A stretch of 64,000 nucleotides of DNA from assembly GCA_023408075.1 (NCBI GenBank), contig JAEYKW010000025.1, positions 124,001 to 188,000 on the forward strand, written 5' to 3'. Below are positions 53,145 through 63,588 of the stretch, in pieces. Positions within the stretch are counted from its first letter, which is position 1, and each line of letters opens with the position of its first letter. The notes under the pieces are model-generated. The model did no database searches. It was not told the origin of the DNA and was given only the letters and a program-made list of their open reading frames with translations. The stretch is from Bacillota bacterium (lineage in GTDB: Bacteria; Bacillota; Clostridia; Christensenellales; SZUA-584). Position numbers and translations under genes: made by a program.

Positions 53145-54372
53145 CCCTATAAATCCTATCTTTCCAAGCGTATTTCCACCCGATGTTTTTCTCATTGGCT
53201 AATTTTATAAACTCACCATTTGATAATGGAATACCTAAATCAGTTGAAAGCAAAGACAGTTTCTGATCCATAATTCTGTCAAAACAAATCAAGGCATTAT
53301 CAAGATCTTTTGTATAGTCTTTTTTGGTTGATCTATGAGAAGACGTGTGAATGTTCTTCCACTGTGTTGCAGCATCAACATTAAAGCGCTGCATTGTTAA
53401 ATATGTGATTTTTCCATCATCATACCAGTCCTTTAACTGCATTTCGATACACAAATAGTGTTCAGTAAGCCGTGCTATCTCAATGAAGCCATTATCCGAT
53501 AAATCAATTGCACCAATTTCAATTAGTTCTTTAACAAAATTCTGTTGCTCAAGATGGTCTGGTAATAATGGCGTGTATTTACGCAACGGAAGACAAGTTG
53601 TTCTATATGTATTAAATGCACTTTGGTATTTATTAATCCATTCGAGATAGGTGATAACTTGATGCTCTCCGCCTTGGACTTTATTAAAAAAATCTTCTTT
53701 TAATTGTAGAAACAATTCTTTCAATACATCATCTACATATTCTTTTTCTATCATTTTATTCTGGATGCCTTCACGGATCTGATCAAATAGTGTATTGGGA
53801 GTATTTAAGAATTCTGTCTGACACATAAAGAGATTAATAACAGTGGCTCCTAATTTGATGATATCGTTGATATATAGTTTTATTGCTTCATCCTGTGTTT
53901 GAGCAGTTAGATTGTTTAGGTAGTCTACAAACTGACTAGCATCAATTTCTTTGCTTTTTAACATTTGGATATGTTCAAGTACCTCGTTTTTTTCTAACTG
54001 CCTATTTACAACAAACATGAATTTAGAGTTATTAATAAAGGTTTTTTGTTTCCCTCTTTCTCTTCTTCCCTCAGCGTCATCCGAGATGAGCTTACTCCAA
54101 TTAGATAAAGTCTTCCATAAATCTTCAGAGAATCTAACTAAATTCGCTTGCTCACCCTTAGCATTTGTTTCTATTGTATGTTTAAGTTGAAAAAAGTAAG
54201 TCCTTTGGTCCTGATGAGAGATGATATGGATATCATCTAAAGCTTCATAACCAACCTCTTCCCCTGAAGAAAGGTGGAGTAGTTTAACTATAAAATAGAG
54301 GTATTGATAATCGAACCCTAATTGTTTTGTATCTGATGCTGTAATTTCAGTACGCTTTTTTGAATCCGCCAA
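53134..54372 (-). CDS. ABC-3C effector with Cap4/DUF4297-like nuclease domain
   Basis: The N-terminal domain of this 412-residue protein has a PD-(D/E)xK arrangement of the Cap4-like (dsDNA endonuclease) type: LGFDYQYLYF, Glu43 and Asp46/47 in YEALDDIHI and Gln62-Leu-Lys64 in FFQLKHT. The remaining 300 residues are helical with no enzymatic motif and probably bind the partners. The start is TTG at 54372 behind GGGGGAG. As first gene of the three it is expressed with the middle component and ATPase. Confidence 0.7.
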   Translation of the reverse strand: MADSKKRTEITASDTKQLGFDYQYLYFIVKLLHLSSGEEVGYEALDDIHIISHQDQRTYFFQLKHTIETNAKGEQANLVRFSEDLWKTLSNWSKLISDDAEGRRERGKQKTFINNSKFMFVVNRQLEKNEVLEHIQMLKSKEIDASQFVDYLNNLTAQTQDEAIKLYINDIIKLGATVINLFMCQTEFLNTPNTLFDQIREGIQNKMIEKEYVDDVLKELFLQLKEDFFNKVQGGEHQVITYLEWINKYQSAFNTYRTTCLPLRKYTPLLPDHLEQQNFVKELIEIGAIDLSDNGFIEIARLTEHYLCIEMQLKDWYDDGKITYLTMQRFNVDAATQWKNIHTSSHRSTKKDYTKDLDNALICFDRIMDQKLSLLSTDLGIPLSNGEFIKLANEKNIGWKYAWKDRIYRDGK

Positions 54373-54898
54373 TACTTCTCCCCCATTTCAACGGAACTGT
54401 GGATTGATTTTACAGTCTGTCAGTGCCCGCTCTCTTAAAACAAAACCCAGCACAGGGTAAATTCTTATAAAGTATTTAATACGCAGATAGAATGCTTATA
54501 GTATGCCTTTGTTTAATTATATCAATATTATCCTAATTCCTCAATAAATTAATAACATGCTACTTCATATATCATGGTCAACTTTTTTTCGAGCTTTGCA
54601 TTGTATACATTATATACCACTGGGATGGGAATTAACAGGTTCCCATTATATAAACAAATCAGATTTTGGCTTGTTCGAAAAGTATAAACATAATCGGAAA
54701 CGAGATTGCGTTTAGCCCCATCGTCCCTGCGATCTAGTAGGCGTTAAACTCGCTGTACGGCTCGTTGCCGGTGTTGGCCGCACGCTGGTTTCACCCTTAT
54801 ACAGATAAATTTTTCCGTTTTCCAGACGGTACCACACCTTGAGCAGTATGCCGATTTATACGGAAAGGAAACTGTTAAGGCAGGTGAACTCACACAGC
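54373..54898. other. Intergenic junction with decayed gene fragments
   Basis: This 526-base stretch has an AT-rich half (54373-54680) in which I see no gene. The half near 54730-54850 is less AT-rich. On its minus strand, near 54760-54850, it reads YRLENGKIYLYKGETSVRP and, one frame over, AANTGNEPYSEFNAY then a stop. That looks like the frameshifted end of a lost gene. It marks the right boundary of the defense island. Confidence 0.4.
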
Positions 54899-54930
54899 AA
54901 AAGGCGGCACACTGTCCGTACCGCCTTTTA
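54898..54930. terminator. Intrinsic terminator after the methylase/helicase gene
   Basis: AAAAGGCGG and CCGCCTTTT form a 9-bp stem with a 13-base loop 55-85 bases beyond the gene ending at 54985. T-runs at both ends allow termination in either direction. Confidence 0.7.
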
Positions 54931-54984
54931 TTTCTACATATCCGTCATCCGTTTAGGGAAAACCTTGTCAGGCAAATCTGCGCA

Positions 54985-57900
54985 TCACCGCTCGTAATCC
55001 CGGTTCCTCTGCGATTTCTCAGCAGGCTCGTCCGGCTCGGCGTCCACAATGGAGCGGTCCTTCTCATCCATATTGAGCAGGATGTTTAGTTCTTTGAGCC
55101 TTGCCGTTTTTTCCGTCAACTCGGCTTCGCGGGAGAAGGGCGCAGCCAGCTCGGTCTTGGCGTTTTCAAGCTGCACCCGCGTGTTGTCAAGCTCCGCCGT
55201 CACGGCATCCCGCCTCGTTGTAAGCCCGTCCAGCACATTGTCGATACGGGTCAGGTTACCGTAAACATCCGCGCCCAGCACGGCGGTATGGGAGAGCGTG
55301 CCTTTGAGGGTCAACCGGTATTCGTTGCTCGGCCTATCGTAGGCCAGCACCATGGAAAACCCCCGATACTGGCCTAAAAAGACAGCATCGGAACCAGTCA
55401 TTTTGGTACAGGCGTCAATGATCGCTTTGCCTGCGGATTCCTTTTCGGCGTAGACTGTGCCCATGATTTCCATAGGCGGAAACTGTTCTGGCAATTTCGG
55501 ATGTGCCGCCACGAGCCCAATGTCCTGCTCATAGCCTGCCAGCCGCTCCTTCAGCAGCTTGATGGTCTCCGGGTATTTGCGGATGACCAATTCCTCCAAC
55601 GCGTACTTCTGGCTGAGGTGGTTCGCTTTGAGCATATTGAGCTTGCCCACCTCCATGTCCAGATTGCATTTTTCAATGATGAGTGGGTTGCCGGAAGCCA
55701 GCGCCTTGATTTCCGCGTAGTTGAGCGCCGTCTCATCCACATCCTCTGCGGCGCGCAGCGGCGTCTTGGAGGTCATGATCTGCGCGATAAATTTTTGCTT
55801 ATTCTCTACAAGCTGATACAGGTAGCTGTCGAAGGTACCTTCCGTCACATAACGGAAAATCTCCACCTCCGGGTTCAGGTTGCCTTGTCTCACAATTCTG
55901 CCAAGGCGCTGCGCCAGATCGGAGGGCCGCCATGGGCAATCGAGGTCGTGGAGCGCGATCAGGCGATCCTGCACGTTGGTGCCCGCGCCCATCTTCTGCG
56001 TGCTGCCCATGAGGACGCGCACCTGGCCGGAGCGCACCTTCGCGAACAGCTCGGCCTTCCTCAATTCTGTATTGGCATCGTGGATGAACGCGATTTCGTC
56101 CTCGGGAATGCCTTTCTCCATGAGCTTGCGCTTGAGGTCGTCGTATACGTTGAAGGAACCGTCATTTTTAGGGGTGGAAAGATCGGAGAACACAAGCTGC
56201 GCCGACCGCTGCTCCTTGGATTGCTCCCATATTCGGTAGACATTTCGGGCACAGGCAGAGGTTTTATTGTTTTCATCGTCTGCCGCCAGTGGGTTCATGA
56301 GCCGCATATCCAGCGCCAGCTTGCGCCCATCGTTGGTGATCCGCAGCATATTATCGACGCTCGGATCGACATTGCCTGTGCGTATGGCTTCGGCACGCTC
56401 GGCAAGCCCGGCCACCATTTCCTTTTGCAGCTCGGAGGGCTTTATAACCTCGGTATGGAAATTCGCCTTGGGCACGGGAAGATTGAGCATATCCGCTGTT
56501 TGGATGTCTGCTGCCTGTTTGAAAACCGACATCAACTCGGGCAGGTTGTAGAACTTGGCGAACCGTGTCTTGGCCCGGTAACCGCTACCCTCGGGCGATA
56601 GCTCTATGGCCGTAATGGTTTCACCATAGTTTGCCGCCCACTCGTCAAAGTGGATCAGCCCCATCTCCTGCAACGTGCGGTACTGCAAATACCGCTGGAT
56701 GGTATACAGCTCCACCATGGAATTGGAAATCGGCGTCCCTGTCGCAAACACCATGCCGCGCCCGTCCGTGATTTCATCGAGGTATTGACATTTCATAAAC
56801 AGATCGGAGCTTTTTTGCGCTTCCGTCTGTGCGATGCCGCCGACGTTTCGCATTTTTGAAATCAGGAAGAGGTTTTTGAAATAATGCGACTCGTCGATAA
56901 ATACCCGGTCAACCCCAAGTTCTTCAAAGGTGACGACATCATCCTTCCTGCTCTGGTCGTTGAGGCGTTCCAGCTTCGTTTCAATGGATTTTCTGGTCTT
57001 TTCCATCTGCTTGATGGTGTACCGTTCCGCTTTTTCTGACTTGGCCTCCTGTATGCCAAAGGTCAGTTCATCGATCTGCCGTTGCAGGATGGCTTCCTGT
57101 CGCTCCTTTGACATGGGGATTTTCTCAAACTGACTGTGCCCGATGATGATGGCGTCGTATTCGCCGGTGGCGATGCGGGAACAGAACTTACGCCGGTTCT
57201 TTCGCTCGAAATCCTTTTTTGTCGCAACCAGAATATTGGCTGAAGGATAGAGCTGGAGCCATTCGCCAGCCCATTGCTCAGTGATATGGTTGGGTACGAC
57301 AATGAGAGATTTGGCGCATAGCCCCAACCGCCTGGATTCCATCGCAGCGCCTACCATCTCGTATGTCTTGCCAGCGCCCACCTCGTGGGCCAACAGGGTA
57401 TTGCCGCCGTACATGACGTGGGCAATGGCGTTGATCTGGTGCCTGCGCAGCATGATCTCCGGGTTCATGCCGCTAAAGTTAATATGCTGACCGTCATACT
57501 CACGGGGCCGAATGCTGTTAAAGGTATCGTTGTAGATGCGGCAGAGCATCTCACGGCGGTCGATGTCCTTCCAGAGCCATTCGGAAAATCTGGACTTAAT
57601 CAGCTCCTGCCGGTCCTGGGCGATGGCCGTTTCCCGTTTATTGAGGACGCGCTTTTCGTTACCGTTTTCGATGATGGTATCAAAGATACGCACATCCTTA
57701 AGGTTCAGCGTCTGCTCCAGAATATGATAGGCGCTGATCCGCTTGGTGCCGTAGGTGGTCACCGCCTTGATGTTGCCGTAATCCGAGGTTTTTTCGGTGA
57801 TATTCCATTCGCCGGTGTACTTGGAATACAGCACGTTCATCCTGTGCCGCGCGCTTCCGCCTGTACTGAACAGCTCAAACATGAACTGCTTGTATATCTC

Positions 57901-60900
57901 GGGCGGTATCCAGGTGGCCCCTATGCGCACGCCTATCTCGGCGGCGGTAAGGTCATCCGGCTGCACCGCTTCCATGGCGGTAATACTGGTTTGGAGCCTG
58001 TTTTTTTCTTTGGCTGGCAACACTGTTTCCAGCGCCCTGAGCATTTGCAGCTTTTTTCGCACGTTGCCGGACAGGTATTCGTCCGCCGTAACAAAGGGGA
58101 ACTTCTCCAAGTCCACAAACGCTTTGGGTATCAGGTCGGGGTCGGTGGCGCAGTTGATGTCCCGGAAGATAACGCCAGTCAGCTCCGTTTCCAGCTCGGC
58201 CTCGCTTTTTCCCGAGAGCTGCGCCATATATTCCATATCGACCCGCGCCTTTTCGGAAATGGACACGGCCAATGCTTCGCTGGCCGTGTCCACCGACGTA
58301 ACCGGCACATGGGGCCGGATGGTACGTTTGGTGAACATGTCGGCCTTGCGCAGAAAATTGCCTTCCTCGTCCAGCACCTCTAAAGAACAAAGCAGGCAGT
58401 AGCTGGAATCCTCGCCAAAGGCCAGGCTGTTGCCCCGGCTGCACAAAAGTCCGTACTTCCGGGTGTAATCGTCATAAAGCCGTCCCAGTCGCGCCTGCTC
58501 CTGCCGGATCATATCCTCGGGGTAGTCCTCAGTCTGGTAGGCCATAAGCTGCCGGGTACAGTCACGGAGCATAATCATCCCGCGAATGCGGTTTTCAGCA
58601 GTGACAGACAGCTCTATCGGGTACATCCTTGAGTTTTCGCGGAAGTAGATTTTGCCGTCCACGATGATGTAGGAGAAATTGCGCACAGCCGGATCGGCGG
58701 GAATGGATAAATCCTCATCGCCCTCCAGCTCGTCCACCTCGTAATCGGTAATCTCCGCATGGAGGTTGGAAACCGCTTCGGATAGCTGCTCGGAAAGGTC
58801 AGCCCCTTCATATGGCTTACATGCGCTGTCCATGCCGAAGGCCGTGGATTCCATGACCATTTCGCCCAAGATCATATCGGGATGCGCTGCAAAATAACTG
58901 TTCATACGGATGCCGTTTTCGTCGGTATCCAGGTGTACCCAATCCGGCTCGATATCCATCATGCGGTCGCGCTTTTGCATGAAGATAATATCGCTTGTGA
59001 CCTCGGTGCCCGCGTTGCGTTTGAAGGCGTTGTCAGGCAGGCGTATTGCCCCGATGAGGTCGGCCCGCTGCGCCAGATATTTGCGCACGGCGGAGTTTTC
59101 CTTGTCCATGGTGCCCTTGGAGGTAATAAAGGCCACAATACCGCCTGGCCTGACCTTATCCAGCGCCTTGCCAAAGAAATAGTCGTGAATCAGCCATTTG
59201 TGCTTGTCGTACCGCCTGTCCAGCACCTTGAAGTCCCCAAAGGGCACGTTGCCGATAGCCACATCGAAGAAGCTGTCGGGCATTTCTACCTTTTCAAAGC
59301 CGTCCACGGCAATACTGCTGTTCTGGTAAAGCTGCTGGGCGATACGTCCCGATACGCTGTCGATCTCCACGCCGTAGGCTTTGCTGTCCGTCATGCTGTC
59401 CGGGATCATGCCGATGAAATTACCCACGCCGCAGGCGGGTTCCAGAATGTTGCCGCGCTCAAAGCCCATTTGCGAAAGCGCCCGGTATATGGCCTCGACA
59501 ACGACGGGCGGCGTGTAAAACGCCGTCAGGCTGCTGGCTCTGGCGGCGGCATATTCGTCCTCATCCAAGAGGCTTTTCAGTTCCAGATACCTGCCGTGGC
59601 GAACATCAAAGCAATCCGCCAGACCGCCCCAGCCGACATACCGGGACAGGGTTTCCTGTTCCTCCGAGGTCGCCAGCCTGTCCTCATCCTCGATCCGTTT
59701 TAAGGTGCGGATCGCTGCGGCATTGGCGGCAAACTTCTCGCTCGGAGTGCCCACGCCAAGCTGTGGGTCGGTGATGCGGAAATTATACCGCTGCTCGGCG
59801 GGAATCTCCGGGTGGAGTGTGCTGAACAGTACGCGCTCCCGCTTGGGCTTGGGCGGGGCCAGTACAGTTTCTTTTTCGGCGGGTATTTCCTGCAATTCGG
59901 GCACGAGATCAATCCGAAGATGGGTTACTTCGTCGTCTTCACCCTTTTCCCATTCTCCGTAATCCGGCATTTCTGTTTCGGCAGGTAAATCCACATCCTG
60001 TGCCGGAGTGGGCGAAGGCGCTTCCTCTGCTTGTTCCGGGATAGCGGCAGGCTCTTTTTTCTCGCTAAATAAAGAAAACGTACCGTTGAGGTACGCTGTC
60101 ATATGCTCAAGAACCCGTTTTTGCAAGTCATAATGCCGGTCGTCCCGAGCTGTGCTTTCCCATACCGGCAGCATCATCCGGTGGATTTCATCCACCCGCG
60201 CCGGGTCGTCAAGTTGCGGCTCGATCAGCTTCACCGCTTCGTAAAAGTCAAAGCCATACGGGAAGGGACGCGGAGTCTCCTGTGGAAGCCCTGAGAAAAA
60301 GCCCTGAATCTCCCGCGCCAGCTCATGCTTTTCATACGTTGGGATATACGCCAGTTCCTTTTCCGACATATACTTGCCCTGCCGGATCAGCTCGCTGACG
60401 CGCTTTTCCACCTGCGGCCATTTCAAAAGGATGGTGTCGTAGGGAATAAACTGGGCGTTTTCCCGCTTGTAGGTGATGCCCTTGGAATCGTGCCATTCGT
60501 CAAAGCCCAGCCGCCCGCCGCCGCCTGAACCATATTCGTGCCTCAGGAAGTCGGCTCTTTCTTTAGGGGTGTGTCCTTCCAAATAGTACGAGTAGATACG
60601 GAACTTGCTGTGCTGGACATTGCTGCCACCTGTAAGCAGCCGGTCGATCTCGTCGTTGGTAATGAACTGCTTGGGTTCAAGGGAGAAATCCGGGTTAACG
60701 GAAAACTCGACATGCGCGCGCAAAAGGCCGTGCAGGCCGGTGAGAATTTCGTCATGGCGGCGGAACCGGAAGCGCATCAGGTCGGGATTTTCAGCATAGC
60801 GCACGGCAAAGGCTTCCACCTCGGTGATGAGCGCGGATACCGTTTTACCGTCCTTTATCAGCTCGCGGATTTGCGCGGTGTTGTCCGGGAACCCTCCATG

Positions 60901-63021
60901 GGTGTTGTAAATCGCAAGAATCGTGGGGATAAGGTTCTCGTCGTGAGCTTCCCGCGAAAAGTCCTGTACCGTATACCATAAATGCTCGGCAAGCTCCTTG
61001 CGCTCGTTCTCCGGCGCGTTATCCAGCACGCTCTGCGGGACATATCGCCCCGTGTCCAACAGCTCACGGATTCGCTTTGCGGCGTCCTCCCAGGCAATAA
61101 GGGTCGTGGCGCTTTGCGCCGTCCGGCCCATGCCGATGCGGATACCAGTCCCATCGAACCAGAGGGCATACGGGCTGACACCGGAGAAAAAGCCCTTGCC
61201 GGAGGTGCCGTATTCCTCACGCAGAAATGCCGCGTTTTGCTCCAGCGGGTAATCCTTCGAGAACCATGCGCAGATGCGCTCCAGACAATACGGCTCGTTA
61301 CCACCCATGCACAGCGCTTCGTCAATAACGCTCTGCGGGATGGCGAACGCTCCCGCAAGGGATGCCTGTTCATATGGCGTGTCGTTCTCCACGGGGGATA
61401 AATCAAAAAGGGACATTTGCTGGCCTGCCTGCGTTTTGAGCGCCTTGATATCCCTGTTGATATGGTATTCCTTTTTCTCTATGAGCTGCGCCGTCCACGC
61501 GGCGACGGTCTGCCACGAAAAAACGGCCTCGCTGCTGCGGGAGAGGTATGCGTCCTCCCACATGAGCAAACCGTCCTCCTGGGGCTTGAAGCCGACACGC
61601 TTTCCGTCCACTAGGATTTCCGTAGACCGGTCGGGATAGGCGGATTGGATATATTCCGCGCGTTCGCTCTCGTCGGGATGAATGGAGAAGAACAGCGCGA
61701 TCTGCTGCTTTTTGTATTTGAGGTCGTCATCTTTATTGGCGATGACGCCAATGATGAGTGTATCATCTAAAAAAGCGGGCAGCTCGTCGCTGTCCGCTTC
61801 TTCGGGGCCTTCGGTATTTAGCTGTAGATCAGTTCGCTCAGTATCGCTTCCTCCGCCGAGTGCCTGATGTTGTTCATCAGTCCCACCCATTTCATCTGAT
61901 CGGTGGCTTTCAGTTCCTCCGTCACGCCCTCGGTCTGCGCCATCTGCGGCACCATCTGTTCCAGCCTCGTAAGCGCTGTCTGCTCGATCTCCATCAGGTG
62001 GCTGTTCAGCTTGCCCGATGTCAGAAGGTTCGCGTAGGTCACTCTGCGGTTCTCCTTGAGAAACCTCCTGCGCATCAACGCGTACTTCCCAAGGTGTACT
62101 TCCGTCTCCTGCGGGGGAAGAAGGTTGGGCAGATTGTAGTCGCCCTCTCTGCGGTATGTCAGATTCATATTCAAAACTCCTTTCCGGCTCGTTGGCTTCC
62201 TGTTCATTTACAGGATAACCATTCTCCTGCGGTTTATCAACTGTGCGATTCTGCTGGCGTTCCCGTTTCTGGATGTTGCGGACGGTCAGGGCAATTTCCT
62301 TGAGCACCATTTCAGCCATATCGCTGGTGGCGATACCCAGGGCATTCACGGTTTCATGGGTATTGAAATTAAAAAGAGATGAAAAATCCACAAGCCCGGC
62401 GTACTGGTCGGCAGCGCCGCCAAAACACCGCTCCAGCAGCATATATGACACGGAGGCTTCCAGCGCCTGCCTGAAATACACCTCCACATTGAATTCGTCC
62501 AAATCCTCCAGATAGCTATTCTCGCGACAGTACATGAGCTCACGGAAATAGTCCTGTTCATTGTCCTCCACAACGTTGTGGGCAATGTGTACAAGCGTGC
62601 TTTCCAAAGAACTGTTATCCTGTACCGTGCCGAAGGAGGCTTCCAGCGCCTCGATGATCTCCCCCTCATACCGTTCCTGCATGTCCCATATGGGCACCGG
62701 ACGGGCAAAGCGTCCAGCGTGGGTATCGGAAATATCGAAATAGTGCTTGAGCCGGGAGTTGCCTGTGTGAATGTCATCGAACACGGCGATCCCGGCCGCA
62801 CCACGGTTGACCCAACGCCCGAGCTTTTTGTTCCAATCCTCCAGTTCCAATACGGCCCTGGCGTCCGGGCGCTGCGCGTAAATCAGCACCTGCTCGTCAA
62901 ACCGGCATTTATAGTTGCGGCAGGCGCTACGCAGAAAGGCCCGCCACGCCCCCTGCGAGGACGTGATTTCTTTAAGCGTCTGATGATACAGCTCGGTGAT
63001 CAGCTCATATTTTCGCGCCAT
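54985..63021 (-). CDS. Giant DNA methylase-SNF2 helicase of the ICE
   Basis: This protein of about 2678 residues has an N-terminal ArdC/LPD-type region, a central Eco57I-like N6-methyltransferase domain with ILEPACGVGNFIG as motif I and AIGNVPFGD as motif IV near residue 1260, and a C-terminal SNF2/DEAD helicase. The helicase has AHEVGAGKTYEMV near 1880, FIDESHYFKN near 2047, FATGTPISNSMVEL and RLGRIVRQGN near 2380. Such proteins are common in Tn1549-type elements and are thought to protect or remodel entering ICE DNA. The start at 63021 follows AGGAGG by eight bases. The gene is the largest in the window and sits upstream of the defense island. Confidence 0.9.
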   Translation of the reverse strand: MARKYELITELYHQTLKEITSSQGAWRAFLRSACRNYKCRFDEQVLIYAQRPDARAVLELEDWNKKLGRWVNRGAAGIAVFDDIHTGNSRLKHYFDISDTHAGRFARPVPIWDMQERYEGEIIEALEASFGTVQDNSSLESTLVHIAHNVVEDNEQDYFRELMYCRENSYLEDLDEFNVEVYFRQALEASVSYMLLERCFGGAADQYAGLVDFSSLFNFNTHETVNALGIATSDMAEMVLKEIALTVRNIQKRERQQNRTVDKPQENGYPVNEQEANEPERSFEYESDIPQRGRLQSAQPSSPAGDGSTPWEVRVDAQEVSQGEPQSDLREPSDIGQAEQPPDGDRADSAYEAGTDGAADGADRGRDGGTESHRSDEMGGTDEQHQALGGGSDTERTDLQLNTEGPEEADSDELPAFLDDTLIIGVIANKDDDLKYKKQQIALFFSIHPDESERAEYIQSAYPDRSTEILVDGKRVGFKPQEDGLLMWEDAYLSRSSEAVFSWQTVAAWTAQLIEKKEYHINRDIKALKTQAGQQMSLFDLSPVENDTPYEQASLAGAFAIPQSVIDEALCMGGNEPYCLERICAWFSKDYPLEQNAAFLREEYGTSGKGFFSGVSPYALWFDGTGIRIGMGRTAQSATTLIAWEDAAKRIRELLDTGRYVPQSVLDNAPENERKELAEHLWYTVQDFSREAHDENLIPTILAIYNTHGGFPDNTAQIRELIKDGKTVSALITEVEAFAVRYAENPDLMRFRFRRHDEILTGLHGLLRAHVEFSVNPDFSLEPKQFITNDEIDRLLTGGSNVQHSKFRIYSYYLEGHTPKERADFLRHEYGSGGGGRLGFDEWHDSKGITYKRENAQFIPYDTILLKWPQVEKRVSELIRQGKYMSEKELAYIPTYEKHELAREIQGFFSGLPQETPRPFPYGFDFYEAVKLIEPQLDDPARVDEIHRMMLPVWESTARDDRHYDLQKRVLEHMTAYLNGTFSLFSEKKEPAAIPEQAEEAPSPTPAQDVDLPAETEMPDYGEWEKGEDDEVTHLRIDLVPELQEIPAEKETVLAPPKPKRERVLFSTLHPEIPAEQRYNFRITDPQLGVGTPSEKFAANAAAIRTLKRIEDEDRLATSEEQETLSRYVGWGGLADCFDVRHGRYLELKSLLDEDEYAAARASSLTAFYTPPVVVEAIYRALSQMGFERGNILEPACGVGNFIGMIPDSMTDSKAYGVEIDSVSGRIAQQLYQNSSIAVDGFEKVEMPDSFFDVAIGNVPFGDFKVLDRRYDKHKWLIHDYFFGKALDKVRPGGIVAFITSKGTMDKENSAVRKYLAQRADLIGAIRLPDNAFKRNAGTEVTSDIIFMQKRDRMMDIEPDWVHLDTDENGIRMNSYFAAHPDMILGEMVMESTAFGMDSACKPYEGADLSEQLSEAVSNLHAEITDYEVDELEGDEDLSIPADPAVRNFSYIIVDGKIYFRENSRMYPIELSVTAENRIRGMIMLRDCTRQLMAYQTEDYPEDMIRQEQARLGRLYDDYTRKYGLLCSRGNSLAFGEDSSYCLLCSLEVLDEEGNFLRKADMFTKRTIRPHVPVTSVDTASEALAVSISEKARVDMEYMAQLSGKSEAELETELTGVIFRDINCATDPDLIPKAFVDLEKFPFVTADEYLSGNVRKKLQMLRALETVLPAKEKNRLQTSITAMEAVQPDDLTAAEIGVRIGATWIPPEIYKQFMFELFSTGGSARHRMNVLYSKYTGEWNITEKTSDYGNIKAVTTYGTKRISAYHILEQTLNLKDVRIFDTIIENGNEKRVLNKRETAIAQDRQELIKSRFSEWLWKDIDRREMLCRIYNDTFNSIRPREYDGQHINFSGMNPEIMLRRHQINAIAHVMYGGNTLLAHEVGAGKTYEMVGAAMESRRLGLCAKSLIVVPNHITEQWAGEWLQLYPSANILVATKKDFERKNRRKFCSRIATGEYDAIIIGHSQFEKIPMSKERQEAILQRQIDELTFGIQEAKSEKAERYTIKQMEKTRKSIETKLERLNDQSRKDDVVTFEELGVDRVFIDESHYFKNLFLISKMRNVGGIAQTEAQKSSDLFMKCQYLDEITDGRGMVFATGTPISNSMVELYTIQRYLQYRTLQEMGLIHFDEWAANYGETITAIELSPEGSGYRAKTRFAKFYNLPELMSVFKQAADIQTADMLNLPVPKANFHTEVIKPSELQKEMVAGLAERAEAIRTGNVDPSVDNMLRITNDGRKLALDMRLMNPLAADDENNKTSACARNVYRIWEQSKEQRSAQLVFSDLSTPKNDGSFNVYDDLKRKLMEKGIPEDEIAFIHDANTELRKAELFAKVRSGQVRVLMGSTQKMGAGTNVQDRLIALHDLDCPWRPSDLAQRLGRIVRQGNLNPEVEIFRYVTEGTFDSYLYQLVENKQKFIAQIMTSKTPLRAAEDVDETALNYAEIKALASGNPLIIEKCNLDMEVGKLNMLKANHLSQKYALEELVIRKYPETIKLLKERLAGYEQDIGLVAAHPKLPEQFPPMEIMGTVYAEKESAGKAIIDACTKMTGSDAVFLGQYRGFSMVLAYDRPSNEYRLTLKGTLSHTAVLGADVYGNLTRIDNVLDGLTTRRDAVTAELDNTRVQLENAKTELAAPFSREAELTEKTARLKELNILLNMDEKDRSIVDAEPDEPAEKSQRNRDYER

Positions 63022-63033
63022 CTGCGGCACCTC

Positions 63034-63576
63034 CTATCGTTCATATGCTGTTTCACGTTGAGCCTTGGTAAAAGCCCAGCCGTATACGTCTCCGATTTTA
63101 TCTCCCAAGCGCTCGGTGACGCGCTCAATATCCCAGCGTGTGGCATGACCATGGTAAACAAGGTCCTTCAGGTGTTCCACCTGTTCATCCGTGGCATTCT
63201 CTTTGACAGCGCGGTAAAGGTAATAATTCGTGCCGTCATGATGGATCGCTTTGCAGCGCATGTCGCCCTTTGCGTCCACATACCACTCGTTATAATCACA
63301 GTCGGAAAACAGGCAATCCTTTACGTTGCCGCTTTCAACAACCTTGTACCCTGAAAAGCGTCCGTTCCAAAGCCCCAAATCAGCATAGATGAGGATTTCA
63401 CGGGGCATCTGGATATCGAGGTTCATCCGTTCATCGTCCAGATAGTCGGCGTTGATTTCGTGCATGAGGGCCATGCGCTCATCCTCGCTCATGTCCGGGT
63501 GCTCCGCTTCCAGATCGCCGCGCCAGTCCTCATAATCAAGAGCGATATCGCTCCATATCATGTGCTTTGTTTCCAT
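63034..63576 (-). CDS. ICE accessory protein of unknown function
   Basis: This 180-residue protein begins METKHMIWSDIALDYEDWRG. It is acidic with segments like KDCLFSDCDYNEWYVDAKG and a C-terminal ERLGDKIGDVYGWAF. I do not recognise a catalytic motif. AGGAGG precedes the ATG by nine bases. Similar proteins sit before the methylase/helicase in this ICE family, and only 12 bases separate them. Confidence 0.65.
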   Translation of the reverse strand: METKHMIWSDIALDYEDWRGDLEAEHPDMSEDERMALMHEINADYLDDERMNLDIQMPREILIYADLGLWNGRFSGYKVVESGNVKDCLFSDCDYNEWYVDAKGDMRCKAIHHDGTNYYLYRAVKENATDEQVEHLKDLVYHGHATRWDIERVTERLGDKIGDVYGWAFTKAQRETAYER

Positions 63577-63588
63577 GCGCAGCGCCTC

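Noticed and set aside
55501..56601. 366-codon plus-strand frame inside the methylase/helicase gene
   Set aside because: Antisense shadow of the conserved helicase domain on the minus strand.
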